Positions 40,619 to 46,871 of a DNA stretch of 47,993 bases are shown here, in pieces. Each line of letters begins with the position of its first letter. Position 1 is the first letter of the stretch. The translations under genes and the position numbers were made by a program. The stretch lies in NCBI GenBank assembly GCA_902799555.1, contig CADCBB010000019.1, positions 1-47,993 of the forward strand, given 5' to 3'. Below the pieces are notes generated by a model. It was given only the letters and a program-made list of their open reading frames with translations, made no database searches and was not told where the DNA came from. The DNA comes from an uncultured Bacteroidales bacterium. Its GTDB lineage: Bacteria > Bacteroidota > Bacteroidia > Bacteroidales > Paludibacteraceae.

Positions 40619-41863
40619 TCAAATATATGTCAAAATGTAACAATTTTCGTCACAAAACAGCTCATTTGCTACATTTGAGAGGTTCTGTGCTGACGTTTGT
40701 GCAATTTTGTCGAATGTTTCCTGCCATAATGGTGCGCTTCCATGGTACAACATCGACTTCGCCAACGCCAATGCGCTGTTCTCCTGATTCTGTGCCGAGA
40801 TAGCTAACTGACCCCGTAATTGCTCCAAAGCATGCTTCAGTCCGCTCTCGGTCAAGGGTGTCGTGCGGAGTTTGTCCAGCTCATGTCGTACTAATCCTAG
40901 ACTATACTCGTAGTCTTCAGGGTCGCACGCCCAATAAATGCACCAATATCCCGTGTCACTCAGCGGCGTATAGGTCGATTCGACAGTATATACAAGTCCT
41001 TTTGACTCTCTCAGACTCAGATTCAAACGGCTGTTCAGACTCCCTCCGCCCAGGATATTATTGAGCAAAAACATTGCTAACTGCTTCTCGTGCCCCAACG
41101 GATATGCCCTGCCACCTAACATGGCATGGACTTGGTGCGTGTGCTTTTTGAAAGACCGCTCATGTTCAGGCGTATTCAGAGTATTCGGAATACTCCGATT
41201 ATTCTGATTATTCCGATCCTCTATTTCTCCAAACTCCTTCTCCGCGATCTTGAAGATCTTATCAGGTTTCACGTTGCCTTGGCAGAAAACGACCATCCGA
41301 TTCGGGGTGTAGTGTTGCGCCATCCAGTCCAGCGCATAGTCGGGTTTGGACGAGAGATGCTTCAGCGTCTTCTTGGTGCCTAAGATAGGTAGCGCAAGGC
41401 TGCTACCGGCAAAGACCAGACTTTCAAAATCATCGTAGATAAGTTCACTCGGGCTATCGTTATAACTCTCGATCTCGTCCATGATCACCATCCGCTCCTT
41501 GTCCGTCTCTTCTTTCTTAAATGTTGGTTTTAGGATCATCTCGGCGATGAGATGCAAGGTCAGCTGCACATGTTCGGTGAGAATGGCGGCATAGAATGTG
41601 GTCTCCTCTTTGGTAGTATAGGCGTTGATCTCGCCGCCTATGCCTTCGATGGCATGGATGATCTGGCGCGCCGAATGATGCGCTGTACCTTTGAATACGC
41701 AATGTTCAATATAGTGCGCCATGCCGTTTATCTCCGGCTCCTCATCGCGCGTACCCGCGCCTACCATCACACCCACATACGCAACAGGAGAAGGCGTCCA
41801 TCGATGCACGATTTTGACGCCATTTGGCAAAATATGATAAAAAGTTTGCGAATTTTCTTGCAT
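40619..41863 (-). CDS. M16-family zinc peptidase
   Basis: A 414-aa single-domain M16 (pitrilysin-like) protease. The start is set at MQENSQTFYHILPNGVKIVH. The open frame continues 76 codons upstream but there runs antisense through the tRNA-Leu and its repeats. The inverted zinc motif is H50-Y-I-E-H54 in GMAHYIEHCVFKG, followed by GGEINAYTTKEETTFYA and the MDEIESYNDSP segment with the third ligand Glu. Residues about 216-231 (DRNNQNNRSIPNTLNT) are encoded by the repeat at 41172-41217. It probably degrades small peptides or processed precursors. The plus-strand tRNA promoter overlaps its start codon. Confidence 0.9.
   Translation of the reverse strand: MQENSQTFYHILPNGVKIVHRWTPSPVAYVGVMVGAGTRDEEPEINGMAHYIEHCVFKGTAHHSARQIIHAIEGIGGEINAYTTKEETTFYAAILTEHVQLTLHLIAEMILKPTFKKEETDKERMVIMDEIESYNDSPSELIYDDFESLVFAGSSLALPILGTKKTLKHLSSKPDYALDWMAQHYTPNRMVVFCQGNVKPDKIFKIAEKEFGEIEDRNNQNNRSIPNTLNTPEHERSFKKHTHQVHAMLGGRAYPLGHEKQLAMFLLNNILGGGSLNSRLNLSLRESKGLVYTVESTYTPLSDTGYWCIYWACDPEDYEYSLGLVRHELDKLRTTPLTESGLKHALEQLRGQLAISAQNQENSALALAKSMLYHGSAPLWQETFDKIAQTSAQNLSNVANELFCDENCYILTYI
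41172..41217. repeat. GGAATACTCCGATTATTC-type repeat inside the M16 gene
   Basis: Units GTATTCAGA-GTATTCGGA-ATACTCCGA-TTATTCTGA-TTATTCCGA, read in frame as an Asn/Pro/Thr-rich loop. Confidence 0.7.
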
Positions 41864-41888
41864 ATTCCAAAAAAAAGCAGTAATTTTG
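41858..41888 (+). promoter_or_regulatory. Promoter of tRNA-Leu
   Basis: TTG 41858-41860, 20-nt spacer CATATTCC-A8-GCAG, TAATTTTG 41881-41888. It points toward the tRNA about 118 bp away and overlaps the M16 start codon on the other strand. Confidence 0.65.
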
Positions 41889-41924
41889 CAGCCGCAAATC
41901 GAAAATCCTCTTCTCGACATCGAA

Positions 41925-41963
41925 GGAATTCTCAATCTCGCTAGAGATTTTCGATTTCCGCGG
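41925..41963 (+). repeat. 39-bp repeat in the tRNA-Leu leader, copy 1
   Basis: GGAATTCTCAATCTCGCTAG through GATTTCCGCGG. It contains the palindrome AATCTC-GCTA-GAGATT and the GATTTTCGATT motif also found in murG. Confidence 0.9.
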
Positions 41964-41971
41964 TAACGGAG

Positions 41972-42010
41972 GGAATTCTCAATCTCGCTAGAGATTTTCG
42001 ATTTCCGCGG
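41972..42010 (+). repeat. 39-bp repeat in the tRNA-Leu leader, copy 2
   Basis: Identical to 41925-41963, period 47 bp. The last four bases (GCGG) are the first bases of the tRNA acceptor stem. In copy 1 the same place reads GCGGTAACGGA, compared with GCGGCATTGGCGGA in the tRNA. Confidence 0.9.
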
Positions 42011-42088
42011 CATTGGCGGAATTGGTAGACGCGCCAGACTTAGGATCTGGTTCCGAGAGGAGTGAAAGTTCGAGTCTTTTATGCCGCA
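42007..42088 (+). tRNA. tRNA-Leu (anticodon UAG)
   Basis: Acceptor arms GCGGCAT (42007-42013) and ATGCCGC (42081-42087), discriminator A42088. D-loop TGGCGGAATTGGTAGACGCG, anticodon stem CCAGA/TCTGG with loop CTTAGGA and anticodon TAG at 42041-42043. A long variable arm typical of Leu follows (TTCCGAGAGGAG), then a T arm with TTCGAGT. The 3' CCA is not encoded. It reads CUA (and other CUN) codons. Confidence 0.95.
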
Positions 42089-42089
42089 C

Positions 42090-42115
42090 AACGGGTTCGA
42101 TTAGAGCCCGTTTTT
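42090..42115 (+). terminator. Terminator of tRNA-Leu
   Basis: AACGGG (42090-42095) pairs with CCCGTT (42107-42112), followed by T residues. It overlaps the 3' end of the convergent mazG gene. Confidence 0.7.
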
Positions 42116-42868
42116 CTTTGCTTCATTCCATAACTCATCCATCTCGGCGAGAGTCATGTCCTTCAACTCCTTGCCTTGCTCCTTCGCTTTCGCTTCCACG
42201 TAGTTGAATCGCCGGATGAACTTGAGATTCGTCTGCTCCAAGGCATTGTCCGGCCGCAATTTATACAACCTTGCCGCGTTGATTAACGCAAATAAGATAT
42301 CACCTAACTCCGCTTCCGAAGGATCGGCTTCAAACTCCGCGATTTCCTCTTTTACCTTCGCCCAAACATCTTCGCGTTTCTCCCAGTCGAAACCTACATT
42401 CGCTACCTTATCTTGAATCCGATAGGCTTTCACGATGCTGGGCAAACTATCCGGAATGCCACCCAGAACGGTCTTGTTGCCGCCTTTCTCTTTGAGCTTC
42501 ACCTGCTCCCACAGATGACTCACCTCTTCGGCGTTCTGGGCTGCCGCTTCGCCATACACATGCGGGTGGCGGAAGACGAGTTTGTCGCACAGCCGGTTGC
42601 AGACATCCGCGATATCGAATTCCCCGGTTTCGCTACCCATCTTGGCGTAGAAAACGACATGCAGCAGCACGTCTCCGAGTTCCTTGCTGATCTCGTTCAT
42701 GTCGTGCCGACTGATCGCCGTCGCCAACTCATACGTCTCCTCGATCGTGTTCTGGCGCAGGCTGTCGAAGGTCTGTTTACGATCCCACGGACATTTCTCC
42801 CTGAGGTCGTCCATGATATCCAGCAACCGCTCAAACGCCTTCAGCTGCTCCTGTCTCCTCGGGCTCAT
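42101..42868 (-). CDS. mazG: MazG, nucleoside triphosphate pyrophosphohydrolase
   Basis: A 255-aa all-alpha NTP pyrophosphatase with two MazG domains. The first has KCPWDRKQTFDSLRQNTIEE near 34-53 and ELGDVLLHVVFYAK (metal-binding E..E..ExxD) near 82-95. The second has KVKEEIAEFEADPSEAELGD near 165-190. It hydrolyses aberrant or excess (d)NTPs to monophosphates. The start MSPRRQEQLKAFERLLDIMD overlaps the lpxH-like gene by 38 bp and matches Bacteroidetes MazG N-termini, so the overlap is probably real. It converges on the tRNA terminator. Confidence 0.93.
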   Translation of the reverse strand: MSPRRQEQLKAFERLLDIMDDLREKCPWDRKQTFDSLRQNTIEETYELATAISRHDMNEISKELGDVLLHVVFYAKMGSETGEFDIADVCNRLCDKLVFRHPHVYGEAAAQNAEEVSHLWEQVKLKEKGGNKTVLGGIPDSLPSIVKAYRIQDKVANVGFDWEKREDVWAKVKEEIAEFEADPSEAELGDILFALINAARLYKLRPDNALEQTNLKFIRRFNYVEAKAKEQGKELKDMTLAEMDELWNEAKKNGL

Positions 42869-43646
42869 AATTATGCATGGTTAAATTACCGTGGTGATCC
42901 AGTTTGGCATAGGTCCATTGGCGGAACGTGTCGCCTAAGATGATAACGCGACTTCCGGTCTCCAGTTTCAGATCCAGTTCGATATGACGATGACCGAAGA
43001 TATAATAATCACGGTGATTGTTCATTTTCTCCTGCTCCTTGGCGAACAGCACCAGTTCTTCTTTCTTCTCACCTTTGTACGGGCAGGGATTCGCTAACTC
43101 TTTGAGACGGCTTTTCTTCGCCCATCCGTAACCGATCTTATTGCCCCAAGCCGGCGGCAGACAACGGAAAAGGAATTGCAGAGTAGGGCTATTGAAAATC
43201 TTCTTGAGGAAGAGATAATGTTCTATTTGTTTTCGTACCCGACGCGGGTAGAGGTCTTTCCAACGTAAAGGCAGTACGCCATCTCCGTGGCAGAGATACA
43301 AGGTCTTACCGTACCGATTGATGGTAGTAGGCTCATAGTGGATCTCTGCGCCGGTCAACGAAGCCAGGCCGCCGAAGGTCCATAAGTCATGATTGCCGGT
43401 GAATATATGGACATGAATGCCTTTCTTGGCTAATTTACGCAACTCCTTGCAGAACGGATGATAGTCGCGTTTGCTCTTGTCATGCACGAAATACTCCATC
43501 CAGAAATCGAACATGTCGCCTAACATGTAGATCGACACCGCGTCCTTACTCATCTCCTCAAGCATCTGGATGAGTTTTTTCTGATGCGCATACCCGCGCT
43601 CTATCGCCCAACTGCCTAAGTGGGCGTCACTCAAAAAATATATCAT
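42831..43646 (-). CDS. lpxH: UDP-2,3-diacylglucosamine diphosphatase (LpxH-like)
   Basis: A 271-aa calcineurin-like metallophosphoesterase. It has SDAHLG (D-x-H) at 6-11, GDMFDFW near 43-49, FTGNHDLW near 83, CHGDG near 119 and FGHRHIELDL near 213, the complete metal-ligand set. The DFW after GD and the overall size place it with LpxH-like enzymes, which hydrolyse UDP-diacylglucosamine in lipid A synthesis at the inner membrane. Some YbbF-type relatives act elsewhere, so the symbol is probable rather than certain. It overlaps mazG by 38 bp and starts 10 bp after the SufT-like gene. Confidence 0.85.
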   Translation of the reverse strand: MIYFLSDAHLGSWAIERGYAHQKKLIQMLEEMSKDAVSIYMLGDMFDFWMEYFVHDKSKRDYHPFCKELRKLAKKGIHVHIFTGNHDLWTFGGLASLTGAEIHYEPTTINRYGKTLYLCHGDGVLPLRWKDLYPRRVRKQIEHYLFLKKIFNSPTLQFLFRCLPPAWGNKIGYGWAKKSRLKELANPCPYKGEKKEELVLFAKEQEKMNNHRDYYIFGHRHIELDLKLETGSRVIILGDTFRQWTYAKLDHHGNLTMHNYEPEETGAAEGV

Positions 43647-43656
43647 GGTTTATCTA

Positions 43657-43971
43657 TTATAGGAACCCCAGTTCCAGCTTTGCTTCTTCCGACATCATAT
43701 CTTTGGTCCATTCGGGCTCAAAGACAATGGTGACGTTCACATCTTTGATTCCTTCTACGGATCCGACCTTCTGACGGATATCTTCTACCAGAAAATCACC
43801 CGCCGGACACGATGGCGCGGTGAGTGTCATTGTGATCTCACATACCCCGTCGTCCTTTATCTCTATGCCGTAAATCAACCCCAGATCGTACACATTCACC
43901 GGTATCTCGGGGTCGAAAACGGTCTTGAGCATCTTCAGTATTGCTTCCTCTTTCTCTAAAAACTCATTCAT
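43657..43971 (-). CDS. MIP18/DUF59 family Fe-S assembly protein (SufT-like)
   Basis: A 104-aa cytosolic protein covering just the DUF59 domain: MLKTVFDPEIPVNVYDLGLI near 14-33, TMTLTAPSCPAGDFLVEDIR with the conserved Cys near 55, and VTIVFEPEWTKDMMSEEAKL at the end. Members help mature iron-sulfur proteins. The DPEIPVNVYDLGLIY and APSCPAG signatures are diagnostic. It is first in a unit with the lpxH-like gene and mazG, with its own strong promoter. Confidence 0.9.
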   Translation of the reverse strand: MNEFLEKEEAILKMLKTVFDPEIPVNVYDLGLIYGIEIKDDGVCEITMTLTAPSCPAGDFLVEDIRQKVGSVEGIKDVNVTIVFEPEWTKDMMSEEAKLELGFL

Positions 43972-43997
43972 TTGGTCTCTCAGCCGTTAATCGGCTG

Positions 43998-44028
43998 CAA
44001 AGGTACTGCTTTTTTTTGACATATGCAA
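43998..44028 (-). promoter_or_regulatory. Promoter of the sufT-lpxH-mazG unit
   Basis: TTG 44028-44026, 20-nt spacer CATATGTCA-A8-GCAG, TACCTTTG 44005-43998. It is the cleanest example of the extended promoter family in the window. Confidence 0.85.
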
Positions 44029-44120
44029 ATATTTTTGATTTTTTCTCCGTCAATTACGCCCGTGCTCCCTCCTCTCTCCCTCCTAAATAGGACAATTAAC
44101 ATGTTTTTTCGTATTTTCAT

Positions 44121-44151
44121 TTGCGTATATGAAATATTTTTTGTACCTTTG
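44121..44151 (+). promoter_or_regulatory. Promoter of the second susC/susD pair
   Basis: TTG 44121-44123, 20-nt spacer, TACCTTTG 44144-44151. It excludes the upstream in-frame ATG codons at 44023 and 44101 as starts of the SusC protein. Confidence 0.75.
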
Positions 44152-44164
44152 CAGGCGATTTATC

Positions 44165-44188
44165 ATGAGAAACAGAACGTACCAGTGA
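44165..44188 (+). CDS. Possible 7-codon leader ORF (MRNRTYQ)
   Basis: ATG at 44165 runs for seven codons to TGA at 44186-44188, which overlaps the likely GTG start of the SusC gene. It is the first ATG after the promoter. Translation through it could deliver ribosomes to the GTG. No further evidence that the peptide itself matters. Confidence 0.3.
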   Translation: MRNRTYQ

Positions 44189-46869
44189 GACACACCATTC
44201 CGATAGTACTATTGATGCTTATGCCGTTGGTGGCAAGGGCGGAGCGGATCGATCCGGTGGTTTCCGAGACCGACACGCTGAAGGTGGAGACGTCGCGGCG
44301 AGGACATCTGATTAACTCGCTGGATGTGCTGAACGGTCAGACGGCGGGTGTGACGGTGGGATCGAACACGAATCCGGAGGCGATGCTTTCGTCCGTCCGA
44401 GTGCGCGGCAACCACTCCTTGACCGGTGGTAACGAACCGCTTGTGATGATAGACGGCATGTCGTCCGATCTGCGGACGTTAGCTACTATTTTTCCGGGCG
44501 ATATAGAAAGTTTCACTATACTGAAGGATGCTGCTCAGACGGCTCAGTACGGAGCCCGCGGCGCGGCGGGTGTGATCGAAGTTCGGACACGCCGTGGGGC
44601 GGAAGGGAAGATCCATGTCTCGTACGCGGGTAATATAGGTTTCGCGCACGCGGATAAGTTCCTGAGGATGCTGAATGCGGACGAGTACCGAGATCTGGCG
44701 AGCAGCCGCGGTATGAAGATCGTGGACGGCGGCAGTTCGACGGACTGGCAGCGGGCTATCATACGAACGGGTTTGGTTCATAATCATCATATTGCCATCG
44801 GCGGGGGAACGGAGACCAGCAGTTATCGCGGCGCGATCAGTTATAGCCAGAACAACAGTATCGTCCGCGAGATGGGGACGCGCAATCTGACCGCCAAAGT
44901 GGATGTGACGCAACACATGCTGTCCAAACGGCTGACGTTCGATCTGGGTCTGTTCGGCGCGCTGGGACACAACCAATACCTGAACGACGTGCAGAAGACG
45001 TTCTATTCGGCCGCGGCATTCAATCCCACTTTCCCTAATGAACGCAACGCTTCGGGCGGTTATAGCGGCTATGCCGATGCGAGCCAAGTAAACCATCCGA
45101 TGGGTCTGCTGGACATTCAGAAGCACAACGAGGCGATGCATTTCAACACGCATCTGCGGATCAAAGGCGATATCGGCTACGGTCTGACGGCGGCGATTTA
45201 TGGCAGTTACAGTTACGATGCGGACGACGAGAGCCATTTCTATCCGACGTATATGGAGAGCACGGGCAAGGTGTATCGCGAGGCGGGGAAAAGTCATGTG
45301 TGGCTGACGAATATCGTGCTTCATTACGGGCACGAATGGCAAGGTTCTCACCGGCTGGAGGCGGATGTGCTGGGCGAGTTACAAGGTCGGACGCTGACGG
45401 GTTTTCACACAACGATCAACCGCTTGGCGTCCAATGCGTACGGTTACGACAATATATCCGTGGGTGCATTGCGTCTGTGGGACGGCAGCGGCAGCAGTTA
45501 TGAGCAGCAGCGGATGGCTTCCGTCATGGGGCGTGTGAGTTATACGGCTCTGGACCGCTATACGATCACTATCTCTGCCCGAGGGGATGCCAGTTCGGTA
45601 GCCGCGAAAGGGCATAAATGGGGTTTCTTCCCTTCCGCCAACATCGCTTGGAACATGAAGAAAGAGTCGTGGCTGCGGGACGAAGAATGGCTGACGCGGC
45701 TGAATATACGCGCCGGCTGGGGTCTGTCCGGTAACTTGGGAGGTATCGCGGCTTATCAGTCGCTGAGGCTGATGACGCCGACCGGTATCACGGAGTCGGA
45801 AGGTCTGCCGGATGTGATATTGGGTATCGCGCGGAACGAGAACCCGAACCTGACGTGGGAGAAGACGCAGACGGCGAATGTGGGGATGGAGTGGGGATTC
45901 TGGAAGAACAGGGTGGTCTTTACCGCGGATTATTACTACTCGTATATCTACGATATGCTGTATAACTACACGATGCCGGTTCCGCCGTTTATCTACGACA
46001 AGATGCTGGCGAACCTCGGCAAGATGCAGAACCAGGGTGTGGAGGTCGGTTTTGGTCTGGCGGCAGTCCAGACAAAGGACTGGGGGCTGAATATCGGAAT
46101 TAACTTGACGTGGCAGCAGAACAAGTTGCTTTCTCTGAACGGTTATTACGAGAACGAGTATCTGACGGCTCCGACTTATACGCCGATTGCATCGGTCAAC
46201 GGCGCGGGGCTGCACGGCGGCAACACGGATGTGGTGTACCAGATACCGGGTTATTCGCTGGGTGTGTTCTATCTGCCGCATTGCACGGGTCTGACGACGA
46301 CCTCGACGGGCGAGCGGGTGTATGAGATTGAGGACTTGGACGGCGACGGATTTGTTGATTTGTCGGACGGCAGCGGCGACCGGCGTGTGTGCGGTCAGGC
46401 GACACCGAAAGTGCTGTTGGGCAGTAATATCTCCGTCCGGTACAAACAGTTTGACCTTTCGCTTCAGTTGAACGGCGCTTTCGGGCATAAGATATACAAC
46501 GGAACGGCGCTCAGTTATATGAATATGGGTTCAATGCCGTATTACAATGTGATGAAGGATGCGAGCGAGCGCAATATAGACGACTTGACGGTGACGGACT
46601 ACTGGCTGGAGCGCGGGGATTATGTCAATATCGACTACTTGACATTAGGGTGGACTTACCAGCCGTCAGAGGCAGCTCGTCAGCGCAAATACCAGCTTTC
46701 GGCGCTGCGGCTCTCCGTTTCGGTCAATAATCTGGCGACAATAACAAGTTATTCGGGGCTGACACCAATCATCAACAGTACGGTGATTAACAATACCTTA
46801 GGAGTGGACGACAAGCGTTCGTACCCGGTGAGCCGGACGTATAGTCTGTCGCTGCAAATACAGTTTTAG
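44185..46869 (+). CDS. SusC-like TonB-linked transporter without N-terminal domain
   Basis: An 894-aa outer-membrane transporter counted from GTG 44185, which gives the signal peptide VRHTIPIVLLMLMPLVARAE. Upstream ATGs lie at or before the promoter. The plug begins almost at once (LINSLDVLNGQTAGVTVGSN; MLSSVRVRGNHSLTGGNEPL; ESFTILKDAAQTAQYGARGA), so the carboxypeptidase-regulatory-like domain seen in the 37082-40444 protein is absent. The barrel ends SRTYSLSLQIQF. Its coding sequence is visibly richer in G and C than neighbouring genes. The SusD partner follows after 2 bp. Confidence 0.88.
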   Translation: MRHTIPIVLLMLMPLVARAERIDPVVSETDTLKVETSRRGHLINSLDVLNGQTAGVTVGSNTNPEAMLSSVRVRGNHSLTGGNEPLVMIDGMSSDLRTLATIFPGDIESFTILKDAAQTAQYGARGAAGVIEVRTRRGAEGKIHVSYAGNIGFAHADKFLRMLNADEYRDLASSRGMKIVDGGSSTDWQRAIIRTGLVHNHHIAIGGGTETSSYRGAISYSQNNSIVREMGTRNLTAKVDVTQHMLSKRLTFDLGLFGALGHNQYLNDVQKTFYSAAAFNPTFPNERNASGGYSGYADASQVNHPMGLLDIQKHNEAMHFNTHLRIKGDIGYGLTAAIYGSYSYDADDESHFYPTYMESTGKVYREAGKSHVWLTNIVLHYGHEWQGSHRLEADVLGELQGRTLTGFHTTINRLASNAYGYDNISVGALRLWDGSGSSYEQQRMASVMGRVSYTALDRYTITISARGDASSVAAKGHKWGFFPSANIAWNMKKESWLRDEEWLTRLNIRAGWGLSGNLGGIAAYQSLRLMTPTGITESEGLPDVILGIARNENPNLTWEKTQTANVGMEWGFWKNRVVFTADYYYSYIYDMLYNYTMPVPPFIYDKMLANLGKMQNQGVEVGFGLAAVQTKDWGLNIGINLTWQQNKLLSLNGYYENEYLTAPTYTPIASVNGAGLHGGNTDVVYQIPGYSLGVFYLPHCTGLTTTSTGERVYEIEDLDGDGFVDLSDGSGDRRVCGQATPKVLLGSNISVRYKQFDLSLQLNGAFGHKIYNGTALSYMNMGSMPYYNVMKDASERNIDDLTVTDYWLERGDYVNIDYLTLGWTYQPSEAARQRKYQLSALRLSVSVNNLATITSYSGLTPIINSTVINNTLGVDDKRSYPVSRTYSLSLQIQF

Positions 46870-46871
46870 TC

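Noticed and set aside
41864-42091. N-terminal extension of the M16 peptidase frame
   Set aside because: The extra 76 codons are the complement of the tRNA-Leu, its leader repeats and its promoter. MQENSQTFYH at 41863 is the natural start.
43972-44120. ATG at 44023 or 44101 as start of the second SusC
   Set aside because: Both lie upstream of the -7 box at 44144-44151 and would place a promoter inside the coding region. The signal peptide begins only at 44185.
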